Positions 7,249 to 15,603 are shown, counted from the stretch's first letter. The stretch is 25,185 nucleotides of DNA from UBA1732 sp045114235 (GCA_045114235.1 JBGUKB010000001.1:1-25185), one strand, 5' to 3'. Numbers and translations are program-made. The notes: a model not told the origin generated them from the sequence alone.

Positions 7249-7780
7249 AGTAGTTGTCCGCCTCGATCTGGAAATACGCCCGCGGATGGTTGCAGACGGG
7301 GCAGACTTCCGGCGGGGTGGTGCCGATATAGACGTGGCCGCAGTTGCGGCATTCCCAGCGGTTTTCGCCGGTGCGGACCCAGATCTCGCCGGTCTCGATG
7401 TTCGCGGCGAGCTTGCGGTAGCGTTCCTCGTGGCGCTTCTCGATGGCTGCGACGCCCTCGAACTGCGCGGCGATGTCGTTGAAGCCTTCGGCGCGCGCCT
7501 CTTCGGCGAAGCGCTTGTACATGTCGGTCCATTCCTCATGTTCGCCGTCGGCGGCGGCCTTCAGGTTTTCGAGGGTGGAGTTGATGCCGCCGAGGTGCTT
7601 GAACCAGAGCTTGGCGTGCTCCTTTTCATTGTCCGCGGTCTCCAGGAAGAACGCGGCGATCTGCTCGAAGCCTTCCTTCTTGGCCTTGCTGGCGAAATAC
7701 GTGTATTTGTTGCGCGCCTGGGATTCGCCTGCGAACGCGAATGCGAGGTTCTTTTCGGTCTTGCTGCCTTTCAGTTCCAT
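7247..7780 (-). CDS. rbr: Rubrerythrin
   Basis: Rubrerythrin is a cytosolic peroxide-reducing protein of anaerobes. It has an N-terminal four-helix ferritin-like domain with a di-iron site (E19 in AGESQARNKY, E52 and H55 in NEKEH, E114 and H117 in IEKRH) and a C-terminal rubredoxin domain with an Fe(Cys)4 site: C144 and C147 in ECRNCGH, C160 and C163 in CPVCNH. The 177-residue length is typical. An AGGA lies 8 bases before the ATG. The gene follows the second exbD by 63 bases without a visible promoter and is followed by a strong terminator, so it is probably the last gene of the envelope operon. It points to an anaerobic or microaerophilic host. Confidence 0.96.
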   Translation of the reverse strand: MELKGSKTEKNLAFAFAGESQARNKYTYFASKAKKEGFEQIAAFFLETADNEKEHAKLWFKHLGGINSTLENLKAAADGEHEEWTDMYKRFAEEARAEGFNDIAAQFEGVAAIEKRHEERYRKLAANIETGEIWVRTGENRWECRNCGHVYIGTTPPEVCPVCNHPRAYFQIEADNY

Positions 7781-7843
7781 GGTGGAATTCCTTTCATGGG
7801 GTTGAGGGTATGAAACGGGAGAATGATTTTCGGAATACTTGTC

Positions 7844-8392
7844 TCATCGTCTGCCGCGCTGGGGCGGCGGATCGGGAATGAAGGGCTTGACCTTGTCGAC
7901 GAGCTGGCGGGAGTTCAGGCCGAGTTCGCTGCAGAGGTCGAGCACGCGGAGGAGCTTGCGGTACTTCACGTTCGGGTCGCACTTGATGATGATGGTGGAG
8001 TTCGCGTCGGCTTTTGCGACGGCGGCGAGGCGTTCGCGGAGACGGGAGACCTCCATCGGGGCGGAGCCGTTGAACGAATAGTACAGGCGTTCGTCCTTCA
8101 GGACTTCGTTCGGGTCGTCGCGGTCGCCCAGCGCGGCGAGGCGGGCGTCGATCTCGTCGATGTTGTCGCGCGAATACTTGTCGACGTCGATGGTGATGGG
8201 GATCAGCGGGTCGGCGGCGACGGTCGACATGTCGGGCGCGGGCAGCTCCACGTTGATCATGACTTCCTCGGTGACGGGTTTCTGGGTCACGAGGAAGAAG
8301 ATGAGCAGCAGGAAGACGACGTCGATCATGCTGGACAGGGGGAAGCTGGCGTCCGGCGGCGGATTGAGCTTGGTCGTTTCTTTTCTTGCCAT
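7844..8392 (-). CDS. exbD: ExbD/TolR-family proton channel subunit (second copy)
   Basis: ExbD/TolR proteins work with an ExbB/TolQ pentamer to turn proton flow into motion of periplasmic partners. The 182-residue protein has a short cytosolic start, one membrane helix (about 20-36, SSMIDVVFLLLIFFLV) carrying the proton-relay aspartate D24, and a periplasmic domain. This copy is about 40 residues longer than its neighbour. It has an inserted, charged segment near 70-110 before the final DPNVKYRKLLRVLDLCSELGL subdomain, and a PPPQRGRR tail. A GAGGAGG lies 8 bases before the ATG, and the start is 15 bases after the first exbD. Two non-identical ExbDs in tandem suggest a heterodimer, which is inference. 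Confidence 0.93.
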   Translation of the reverse strand: MARKETTKLNPPPDASFPLSSMIDVVFLLLIFFLVTQKPVTEEVMINVELPAPDMSTVAADPLIPITIDVDKYSRDNIDEIDARLAALGDRDDPNEVLKDERLYYSFNGSAPMEVSRLRERLAAVAKADANSTIIIKCDPNVKYRKLLRVLDLCSELGLNSRQLVDKVKPFIPDPPPQRGRR

Positions 8393-8407
8393 ATGATGCG
8401 CCTCCTC

Positions 8408-8833
8408 TTATTCCTGCATGCCCGCCAGGCTGACCTTGTACAGCCCGGTCTTCTTGATTGCGTCCAGCACCTTCGCGCCGTAGTAATACTGTACCTGGCG
8501 GTCGCCGCGGATCACGATGGGGATCGACAGCGGGTCGGGCGAGGTGCGCTTCACGTCCTCCAGCAGGGCGGTGAGCTGCGGCCCGGTCATGGCGCGGCCG
8601 CCGACGGTCATGGTGCCGTCCATGCGGAGATTGATCGTGATGGTGCGCGGGTCCTGCTTGACGACGGGGCGTCCGTTGGGGGCGTCGGCGAGGAGGACGC
8701 TTTCGTCCTGCATGTCCTTGTCAAGCGTGGCGGTCACGATGAAGAAGATGATGAGGAGAAAGACGATGTCGATCATGCTGGAGATCGGCACCGAAGCGGC
8801 TTCCCCGGTCATAAGCCTTGTTTTCTTGGCCAT
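8408..8833 (-). CDS. exbD: ExbD/TolR-family proton channel subunit (first copy)
   Basis: This 141-residue inner-membrane protein has the standard ExbD layout: cytosolic start, one transmembrane helix (about 18-35, SSMIDIVFLLIIFFIVTA) with the conserved proton-relay aspartate D22, and a periplasmic domain ending QVQYYYGAKVLDAIKKTGLYKVSLAG. The region TITINLRMDGTMTVGGRAMT fits the periplasmic strand-helix fold of TolR/ExbD. An AAGGAG sits 7 bases before the ATG. The gene lies between the exbB-like gene (36 bases upstream) and the longer second exbD (15 bases downstream). Whether it serves a Ton-like or a Tol-like system cannot be decided, as no tonB, tolA or receptor is in the window. Confidence 0.93.
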   Translation of the reverse strand: MAKKTRLMTGEAASVPISSMIDIVFLLIIFFIVTATLDKDMQDESVLLADAPNGRPVVKQDPRTITINLRMDGTMTVGGRAMTGPQLTALLEDVKRTSPDPLSIPIVIRGDRQVQYYYGAKVLDAIKKTGLYKVSLAGMQE

Positions 8834-8869
8834 TTGTGATGCTCCTTCGAGGGGGATTCACGGGTGCGG

Positions 8870-9628
8870 TCACTGTTCCTTGACTTCGGAGTTCTTCAGG
8901 GTGTTGATGAGTTCGTAGGTCATGGCCTCCATCATGAGGATGATCTTGGAGGCGTTGTTCTTGATGAACGTGAATCCGAGGATGGCCGGGACGGCGATGA
9001 AGAGGCCGACGGCGGTGGTGTAGAGGGCGGAGGAGATGGACTGCGCGAGGGCGGCGGTCTGGGCTGCGCCCTTCACTGTGCCGAGGCTGCCGAACGCGGA
9101 CACCATGCCGGTCACGGTGCCCATGAGGCCGAACATCGGGGCGAGCTGCCCGCAGAGGTTCAGGTAGTTCACGCGCTGCATGAGCTTTTCGGTCTCGATG
9201 CTCGCCTGCGAGGACACGGAGTCGAGCACGACGTCGTAGCCCTCGGTGATGCTGTTGAAGCCGGACATGAGGATGTTGGAGAGCGGGCCGGGGGTGGCTT
9301 CGCAGGCTTCCATCGCGGCACCCAGGTCGCCCTCGGCGAGCGAGTTCTTCACGGTCTCGATGAGGTCGGCGGGCATGATCTTCACCGCGCGGATGCACAC
9401 GCAGGAGTCGATGATGAGCGCCAGCGTGGCGAGCGAGGTCAGGAAGATCATGAGCCAGACGATCAGGTCCATGGGCGTGCCGCCGAAGACGACCGACAGG
9501 AAGCTGGTCCCGCTTTTCGCCGGTTCTTCGGCAGCGGCTTCCTGCGCCCAGGCGGGCATGGAGAGCAGAAGACCCGTGGCCGCGACGGCCGTCGCCGCGA
9601 GGAACGCCGAGGTGCGATTGAGTTTCAT
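8870..9628 (-). CDS. exbB: MotA/TolQ/ExbB-family proton channel protein
   Basis: ExbB/TolQ proteins form the pentameric inner-membrane channel around an ExbD dimer. The 252 residues show a cleavable-looking signal peptide (1-28, ending PAWA before QE), a first membrane helix at about 53-75, a cytosolic loop, and two further helices at about 160-182 (LAPMFGLMGTVTGMVSAF, the classic G-L-x-G-T-V signature) and 198-222. A signal peptide ahead of the three-helix core is found in part of the family and is not an error. An AAGGAAA precedes the ATG. The product very likely assembles with the two ExbDs encoded next to it, driving the periplasmic TPR proteins encoded upstream or an unseen partner. Confidence 0.93.
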   Translation of the reverse strand: MKLNRTSAFLAATAVAATGLLLSMPAWAQEAAAEEPAKSGTSFLSVVFGGTPMDLIVWLMIFLTSLATLALIIDSCVCIRAVKIMPADLIETVKNSLAEGDLGAAMEACEATPGPLSNILMSGFNSITEGYDVVLDSVSSQASIETEKLMQRVNYLNLCGQLAPMFGLMGTVTGMVSAFGSLGTVKGAAQTAALAQSISSALYTTAVGLFIAVPAILGFTFIKNNASKIILMMEAMTYELINTLKNSEVKEQ

Positions 9629-9691
9629 ACGAATGTTTCCTTCTATGTTGAACGTTTTGATTTGATGACTGTTTTCAGACGGGGTAGGGGA

Positions 9692-10513
9692 TCAGAGCTG
9701 TTTGGCGTAGTCGCTCTTCGGATAGTCCTTCTTCAGCTTGTCGGCGAAGATCTGCGCGCGGGCGTCGTTCAGCACGGTCAGCGTCTGGTAGGCGCGGAAC
9801 GTCGCTTCGGCGGCGCGGCTTGACTTCGGGAAGAGCAGGCTGATCTGGGCGTAGGCGTTGAACGCGTCGCGGCGGTCGTCCTGGGAGTTCGTTTCGGTGG
9901 CGCGGGCGGACAGGATGTCGCCGCGTGCGAAGAGGGCGTTCACGGCCGCGGCATCTCCGGCGTACATGAGCTTCTTGGAGAGCTCGAGCCCCTTGTCCCA
10001 TGCCTTGATGTTGGCGTAGAACTTGACGAGGAGTTCGTAGGCCGCGCTCAGATCCGCCTCGTTGCGCGGGCTGGCGTTCGGGTAGTCCTTCAGCGTCTCG
10101 AGCACCTTGATCGCCTCGGACTGCTTCCCGGAGGCGTCGAGCGCTTCGGCCTGGCGGAGCTTGCAGTAGGGTTCCCAGCCGAGCGGGCCGAACGACTTCG
10201 CGGCCGCTGTGAAAGCGGTCACGGCTTCCTCGTATTTCTTGCTTGTGAGAAGCTTGTCGGCGGCCGTGATCTCCTCCGGTTTCGGGATCCACGCCCAGCG
10301 GACGCGGTTCTTGCGGATGGAGAGTTTCGGGGAGCCGTCCTTCAAGGATTCGGCGTAGCGGAAGTCGCCGCTCTGCGTGAGCTCGACGGACGCGGCGCGG
10401 ATCTCCTCGCCGTCGGTCGTCATGATAACGGGTTTGGCGGCGGAGGTCTGGGCGGAGAGCTGAACGGCCGCCAGCAGGAGTCCTCCGGTGAGGAGCGTCA
10501 TCAGTTTTTTCAT
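9692..10513 (-). CDS. Exported TPR-repeat protein of the Exb operon
   Basis: This 273-residue protein has no family name I can give. A signal peptide covers 1-21 (KKLMTLLTGGLLLAAVQLSA, then Q), so it is exported. Residues about 28-76 form a small probable beta domain starting VIMTTDGEEIRA and ending VRWAWIPKPEE. After it, helical TPR-like repeats fill the rest (for example KKYEEAVTAFTAAAKSF, KQSEAIKVLETLKDYPNA and DAFNAYAQISLLFPKSSRA). The layout resembles periplasmic scaffolds of the BamD/YbgF (CpoB) type, which also travel with Tol genes, but no sequence link to them is evident. It lies 32 bases after the giant TPR gene and 63 before exbB. A GAGGTGA decides the start. Confidence 0.85.
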   Translation of the reverse strand: MKKLMTLLTGGLLLAAVQLSAQTSAAKPVIMTTDGEEIRAASVELTQSGDFRYAESLKDGSPKLSIRKNRVRWAWIPKPEEITAADKLLTSKKYEEAVTAFTAAAKSFGPLGWEPYCKLRQAEALDASGKQSEAIKVLETLKDYPNASPRNEADLSAAYELLVKFYANIKAWDKGLELSKKLMYAGDAAAVNALFARGDILSARATETNSQDDRRDAFNAYAQISLLFPKSSRAAEATFRAYQTLTVLNDARAQIFADKLKKDYPKSDYAKQL

Positions 10514-10545
10514 CTGGTCACCTCGTTGTATGGATTATGTTTTGA

Positions 10546-13500
10546 TTATTGAGCTTGGGATTCCGGGAGGGAGCCGATTTCGGCGGCGTACTTCCCGTCG
10601 GGGAAATGCCTGCGGTATTTCCTGACCATGAGGTCGCGTTCTTCGGTGTTGCCGAGCAGTGCCGCCGTATAAGCGGTGCGGTAGATCGCCTGTTCGATCC
10701 ACTGCATCGCGGCGGGATCGGCCTCGGTTTCAGGTGTGTTGTCTTCCGTTCCGGCTTCCGGCGTTTCCGCCGTGTTCTCCTCGTCCTCGGGAAACGCGGT
10801 CGCGGCGATGATGCTGAAGCAGGCGTACGCCTTGTTGATCGCGCCGGATTTCAGGAACGATTCGCCGGTCAGGACCTGCGCCTTGTTGTAAAGGTCGAAG
10901 TCCCCGGTCTGGTTGGCGCGCACGGAAATCTTCGCGAGTTCGGCGCGCGCCTCCTCGGCGCGACCCTGGAGTTCGCGCGCCTCCGCCATCGCGAAGTGCA
11001 TGTCGTAGAAATACGGCGAATCCTTCTCCAGCATGTCGATCTTTTCGAGTTCCGCGACGGCCTTGTCGAACTGCCCGGCCTTCGCCGCGGCGCGCCCGGC
11101 GTCCAGATGCAGGCGCTGCTCCAGGCGGGAAACGGCGGTCCTGGCGGCGGCCTTGTCGGACTTGAGTTCGGCAGCGCGCTGTTCGGAGAACCAGTCGTCG
11201 AGGTTCGGGTCCTGCACCGCCATGACGAGGCGGTCGCAGACGTTCAGCGCGATCGCGGCGGCGCGTTTTGCCTGGGATTCGTCGGGGCACTGGGAGAGCA
11301 TGGAGGCGATCCAGCGGAGGTTCGTGACGGAGAGGTTCTTCGCCTGTTCCCCGGCGAAGAGCTTTTCGAAGATATCGAGCGCCTTGGCGTAGTTTCCAGC
11401 GGTGTAGAGCGTGCGAGCGAGCACGTACTGGGCGTTTTTCGCCTCGGCGGAATCCGGATACCGGTTCACCAGTGTCGTCAGGATCTTCTGCGCCTCGCTG
11501 TCGCGGCCCATGTCCATGTGGATGATGCCGATGCGCATCAGGTAGGCCGAGGCGAGGGGGTCGTCCGGGTGCTTGCGGACGAACGATTCGAACTCGGAGA
11601 TGGCCTTGTCCCATTTCCCGGCGCCGTTGTAGAGCCACGGCAGCAAGGAATCCGCCCGGCCGGCGACCTTTTCCACTTCGGGCGTCTTCGTGACGGACGC
11701 GTATTTGCCGCCGTCGGCGAGGTCGCGGCGAAGCGCGAAGATGTCTTCCGCCGCCTCGTCGTAGATCGCGGCGGCTTGCGCCTTGAGCTTGTCGGCCTTT
11801 TCGATCAGCGAGGCGTCCCCGGCGGCTTCGTCGCGGATGGATGCGGCCTGGTCGGCGAGACGGTCCGCCTCGCGGGAAAGCATTTCGGGGATGATCTCCC
11901 GGACCACGGCGGCCACTTTCAGGGAGCTCGGGCCGAACGCAATGAACTTGCGGAGCGCGTTGGCCGCGCCTTCGTAGTCGTCCTGCATGGCGAGGCAGTC
12001 GGCATATTTCATGTAGGCTTCGTCCGTGAGCTCGGGATTGTTGCCGAAATTCTCCATGATGACTTTGTAGGAGGCCGCGGCGTTGTTCACTTCTGCCAGC
12101 CACTGCTTCTTCAGCGCGACGCGTTCGGCGGGGTCGGAGGAGGCGTTCAGGCGCTTCCCGATCGCACTGGCGGAGTTCAGGTGTTCGCGCGCCACGCGGA
12201 GCGACACGACGCCCGCGTAGGGGTTGAGCATGTCGATCTCGAGCAGGAGCCTGTAGAGCGTGAGCGCGTCGCCCTTGAGCTGGGCGGCCTTCGCGGGGTC
12301 GGACGCCTCGGCGGCCTGTTTCCACAGCACATGCCCGGCGTTCAGGAGCGCGGTCGTGACGAAATCGTCCTTCGGGAGGAGCGCGGCGTAGCTGCCCAGG
12401 ATCACGGCGTTCATGGAGTCGCCCATGTAGGCGTAGGAGAGGACCAGGCGGTTCACGAGCTCGGAGAGGCCGGGCGTGTAGCGGGACGCCATGCGCTGGA
12501 GGATGGGCAGGAGCTCCTCGACGACAAGGTTATACTGCTTGCTTGCGTAGTTCTGTTCCGCCCAGGCGGAGACCAGCGTGGACTGGTCGCTTATTTCCGG
12601 CGCTTTGACCTTGGAGAATTCGGACTGGTAGGTGGAGCGCTTCTCCGTGTCGATCGCCATGGCGTTTTCGGTGGCCTGCTTGAAATCCTTGTACGCGGCG
12701 GGGGCGTCCTTGAACTGCGGATAATACTTCACGAGCTTGCCGAGGTACTTGAACGCGCGCCGATAATAAGTGATAGCCTGTTTCTTGAGGTCGGCGCTCT
12801 TCTTTTCGTTGTAGGCGGCCTCGGCCTGTTCGGCAAGCGCGAGGTAGGAACGTCCGGTCCAGAACTTCGCGTCCGCGGCGGGCGATTCGCTCTTCTTGCC
12901 GTCCTTTTCCAGCGCTTCGTCCGAAGCCTCGAAGAGGTCGGGATAACGCCGCACTTCCTCGCCCGCCTCCTCGTATTCGCCGAGCAGGTAGAAACAATGG
13001 ATGATCTGCGCGGTGGCGTAGGCGGTGAGCATGTCCTGTCCGCCCCACTGGATGTCGTGGAAATCGACGGCGGCGGCGAGCACGGCGGTCTGCCAGTCGT
13101 TGGAGTCCACCCTGCGGAGGCGGCTCTTGTCGCCGGAACTCCACTTGTCGCGGTTCTTCACCTCGCCGGAGGTCTTTTTGCGGGCGAGGTCCAGCTCGTC
13201 GATCCTCATGACGCGGTCGAGGTCCATGCCGAGGATCTCGCCGAGGTCCTTGTACGCTTTGACACGGTCCTGCTGTTTGCCGACGTTGCCGGGATCGTTC
13301 ACGACGTCCTTCGTGAGGTCCGCGATGCGTTTCTGGAGGACGGTCAGCTCGGTCTGCCTGCTCTTGTCCTTCATCAGGTCGGAGAGCCTGCGCTGGAACG
13401 CGGCTTTTTCGCGCAGTTCGGCGCGGCGGTTGTTCTCCGCGGTGGCGAGCTGCATGACGGCTTTCGTGTACATCGTGGCGCGTTTGTCCGAGGTCGTGCC

Positions 13501-14001
13501 GCGAGTCCAGTCCATGAGCGAGGAGGCGTCGTTTTCGCGTCCCTCCTGGTAGTAGATGTTCAGCAGGGCGGTGAGGGGGCGCTCGTAATCGGCGGGGTCG
13601 ATCTTTTCGCGTTTCAGATGGTCGTAGAGTTCCTCCAGCGGCTTCAGCGCCTTCTGATTATCCTTCTTCATGAAGTGATACACGCCGAGCGTGCCGAGGG
13701 ACTGGTAATAGGCCGGATCGCTCTTCGGAATGTCGTCGATGATCTTCTGCGCTTCCTCGTTTTTCCCGGAGGCGAGGTAGGTCTCCGCGAGCTGGACGCG
13801 GTAGAAATTCGCCATGTCCCTGCTCTTGTTGTCTGCCATGCGTTCCGTAAGGAACCGCGTCGAGAAATCGTAAAGCCCCAGGGCGTTGAGCTCGCGCGAA
13901 TACGCCATGTCGCGTTTGACCGCGCCGGACTGCGCGAACAGAGCCGCGCCCGGCGCGGCAAGCATCGCCAGTATCGCCAAATAACTGATTTTGTTCCGCA
14001 T
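10546..14001 (-). CDS. Giant exported TPR-repeat protein heading the Exb operon
   Basis: The 1151-residue protein is not one I recognise. Residues 1-23 are a signal peptide (ILAMLAAPGAALFA, then Q). The remainder is almost entirely helical repeats of TPR/Sel1-like character: ALGLYDFSTRFLTERM near 40, a long Lys- and Arg-rich helical region near 190-300, and the clearest TPR pairs near 780-890 (KAISEFESFVRKHPDDPLASAYL, then EAQKILTTLVNRYPDSAEAKNAQYVLARTL). An acidic, Pro/Thr/Glu-rich linker lies near 1070-1097, followed by a last helix. No transmembrane helix, lipobox or C-terminal anchor is seen, so a soluble periplasmic location is likely. It is first in the operon, behind a full-consensus promoter, and a GGAG lies 6 bases before the ATG. 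It could be a large periplasmic scaffold tied to the ExbB-ExbD motor; that role is inference from gene order. Confidence 0.85.
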   Translation of the reverse strand: MRNKISYLAILAMLAAPGAALFAQSGAVKRDMAYSRELNALGLYDFSTRFLTERMADNKSRDMANFYRVQLAETYLASGKNEEAQKIIDDIPKSDPAYYQSLGTLGVYHFMKKDNQKALKPLEELYDHLKREKIDPADYERPLTALLNIYYQEGRENDASSLMDWTRGTTSDKRATMYTKAVMQLATAENNRRAELREKAAFQRRLSDLMKDKSRQTELTVLQKRIADLTKDVVNDPGNVGKQQDRVKAYKDLGEILGMDLDRVMRIDELDLARKKTSGEVKNRDKWSSGDKSRLRRVDSNDWQTAVLAAAVDFHDIQWGGQDMLTAYATAQIIHCFYLLGEYEEAGEEVRRYPDLFEASDEALEKDGKKSESPAADAKFWTGRSYLALAEQAEAAYNEKKSADLKKQAITYYRRAFKYLGKLVKYYPQFKDAPAAYKDFKQATENAMAIDTEKRSTYQSEFSKVKAPEISDQSTLVSAWAEQNYASKQYNLVVEELLPILQRMASRYTPGLSELVNRLVLSYAYMGDSMNAVILGSYAALLPKDDFVTTALLNAGHVLWKQAAEASDPAKAAQLKGDALTLYRLLLEIDMLNPYAGVVSLRVAREHLNSASAIGKRLNASSDPAERVALKKQWLAEVNNAAASYKVIMENFGNNPELTDEAYMKYADCLAMQDDYEGAANALRKFIAFGPSSLKVAAVVREIIPEMLSREADRLADQAASIRDEAAGDASLIEKADKLKAQAAAIYDEAAEDIFALRRDLADGGKYASVTKTPEVEKVAGRADSLLPWLYNGAGKWDKAISEFESFVRKHPDDPLASAYLMRIGIIHMDMGRDSEAQKILTTLVNRYPDSAEAKNAQYVLARTLYTAGNYAKALDIFEKLFAGEQAKNLSVTNLRWIASMLSQCPDESQAKRAAAIALNVCDRLVMAVQDPNLDDWFSEQRAAELKSDKAAARTAVSRLEQRLHLDAGRAAAKAGQFDKAVAELEKIDMLEKDSPYFYDMHFAMAEARELQGRAEEARAELAKISVRANQTGDFDLYNKAQVLTGESFLKSGAINKAYACFSIIAATAFPEDEENTAETPEAGTEDNTPETEADPAAMQWIEQAIYRTAYTAALLGNTEERDLMVRKYRRHFPDGKYAAEIGSLPESQAQ

Positions 14002-14062
14002 GATTACTCCGGCCGTGTCAGTATTTCTCTATAAAATATAGATATCGGAAAAAACATCCCAT

Positions 14063-14091
14063 ATTATATCACAGTTTTTGCCAAATGTCAA
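14063..14091 (-). promoter_or_regulatory. Consensus promoter of the TPR-exb operon, overlapping the murC stop
   Basis: On the minus strand TTGACA (14086-14091), exactly 17 bases, then TATAAT (14063-14068): a full-consensus sigma-70 promoter. The TGA stop codon of murC (14088-14090) lies inside the -35 box. The leader to the start codon is about 55 bases and includes a small CTATA/TATAG hairpin. Confidence 0.9.
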
Positions 14092-15563
14092 GCGTATTTC
14101 GTCAGGCTTTTTGCCCAAATCGACAGACTTTCGTCGCGCGCGCCCGCCACGATCACCACATCGCCGCGTTTTACGGCGGTTTTCAGGTAGCGTTCGCATT
14201 CCTGGCGGTCATCGAAATCCCTGATTGCGCCGGCTTTGATCCCCGGCGCGTTCCGGCATGTTTCCGCGACCTCTGCGCTCGTCGGGCTGAATGATGCCGT
14301 GCCGCCCGCGTAGTAGACCGGCAGGAAGATGAATTCGTCCGCAGGACGCAGGATCGAGGGCAGGGCGTTCGCGAGGGCTGTGCGCATGAAACGCAGCGGG
14401 GCGAATCCGTGCGGCTGGAAGACCGTGACCACGCGTCCCGACGGCGCGAGTTCCTGCGCTGCGCCGATGCACGACGCCAGCTTCTCCACGTTGTGCGCGT
14501 AGTCGTCGATGACCTGCGCGCCGTTCGCCATGACGCCCGCCCGGTCGAACCGCCGCGCCACGCCGCCGAATTCCGAGACCACCTTCAGCGCGTCCATGGA
14601 GTCGTACCCGCGCGAGGTCAGCACGGTATGAACCGCCAGCGCGTTCAGGGCGTTGTGGCGGCCCGGCATCGGGAGCCTGATCTCCGGCAGGCCGTTGAAC
14701 GCGCACCATGCGCTGCCGTCCGCCACGCGGTAGGAATCCAGCCGCAGGACGCGGCGTCCGGCGCAGGAGACCGGTGCCTCGGGATTGCCGCTGAAGAGCA
14801 GGATCATCTTTCCCGAGGGGAATTTCTCCGGGCCGATCTCCTTGAACGCCTCCAGCTCCATGACTACGCACGAGCGTGCCGACAGCGAGAACTTCAGGAA
14901 GACTTCGGCGAGCTCCCCGCGCGAATAATGGTCCGTGCCGATGTTCAGGATGAGCGCGGTGTCCGGCACGTAGTTCAGCAGGCTCTTGTCGCTCTCGTCC
15001 GCCTCGATCACGAAATCTCGCCCGGATCCGCCGCGGTAGTTCCCCGCCGCGCCGTCCTCGCGGAAACGTTTCACGTAGCCGCCGCTCAGCGCTCCCGGAT
15101 CGCCGCCGAGACGGTCCAGCGCGTCCGCCAGCCAGGCGCTCACGGTCGTCTTGCCGCAGGTGCCCGTCACGGCGATCGTGAAGCGTCCGCGCAGCGCCCC
15201 GATCCCGAGCGACAGCGCCTCGCTGCGATGGAGGCGGCGCGTGCCGGGAGGCGCGCATTTGAAGTCCGGGTTGTCCTCCTCGATCGCGGTCGAGTACACG
15301 ATGGCGTCCGGCGCATAGCCGTTCGCGTAGACCGAGCCGTCCTGCGGATAGAGTTTCGCGCCGCATTTGCGGAGCGCCGCGAAGATGCGTTCGTTTTCCG
15401 GATGGCCGAGCGCGCGGTCGCTGCCGGTCACGGCGCAACCGAGGTCGCGGAACATCTGTGCGAGTCCGCTCATGCCGATGCCGCCGATGCCGACGAAATG
15501 GATTTTTTTCGGGATCTCCGGCTGTGCGCCGGAGGCAGTTTTTTCAGTCGATTCCGATGCCAT
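14088..15563 (-). CDS. murC: UDP-N-acetylmuramate--L-alanine ligase (MurC family, divergent)
   Basis: MurC adds L-alanine to UDP-MurNAc, the first amino acid of the peptidoglycan stem, in the cytosol. The 491-residue protein has the UMP-binding FVGIGGIGMSGLA (23-35), an ATP loop TGTCGKTT (133-140), EADESDKSLL (187-196), an NIGTDHYSRGE segment (207-217), GRHNALNALA (301-310), FGGVARRFD (332-340), DDYAHNVEK (353-361) and VFQPHGFAPLR (381-391). Several of these depart from standard MurC: the loop is normally GTHGKTT, and the last two motifs normally read DDYAHHP and QPHRYSRT. It may be a lineage-specific MurC or a related Mur ligase such as an Mpl-like recycling enzyme. An N-terminal hydrophilic tail of about 18 residues precedes the core. 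A GAGGG lies 8 bases before the ATG. Confidence 0.85.
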   Translation of the reverse strand: MASESTEKTASGAQPEIPKKIHFVGIGGIGMSGLAQMFRDLGCAVTGSDRALGHPENERIFAALRKCGAKLYPQDGSVYANGYAPDAIVYSTAIEEDNPDFKCAPPGTRRLHRSEALSLGIGALRGRFTIAVTGTCGKTTVSAWLADALDRLGGDPGALSGGYVKRFREDGAAGNYRGGSGRDFVIEADESDKSLLNYVPDTALILNIGTDHYSRGELAEVFLKFSLSARSCVVMELEAFKEIGPEKFPSGKMILLFSGNPEAPVSCAGRRVLRLDSYRVADGSAWCAFNGLPEIRLPMPGRHNALNALAVHTVLTSRGYDSMDALKVVSEFGGVARRFDRAGVMANGAQVIDDYAHNVEKLASCIGAAQELAPSGRVVTVFQPHGFAPLRFMRTALANALPSILRPADEFIFLPVYYAGGTASFSPTSAEVAETCRNAPGIKAGAIRDFDDRQECERYLKTAVKRGDVVIVAGARDESLSIWAKSLTKYA

Positions 15564-15603
15564 AACAAGTACCCTCGGTTAACTCGTATTTTCAGTTCAC
15601 AAA

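Noticed and set aside
10549..14034. 1161-codon plus-strand frame opposite the giant TPR gene
   Set aside because: It spans almost the same bases as the minus-strand gene, lacks a ribosome site and shows composition typical of an antisense frame; the minus strand has a signal peptide, TPRs and a consensus promoter.
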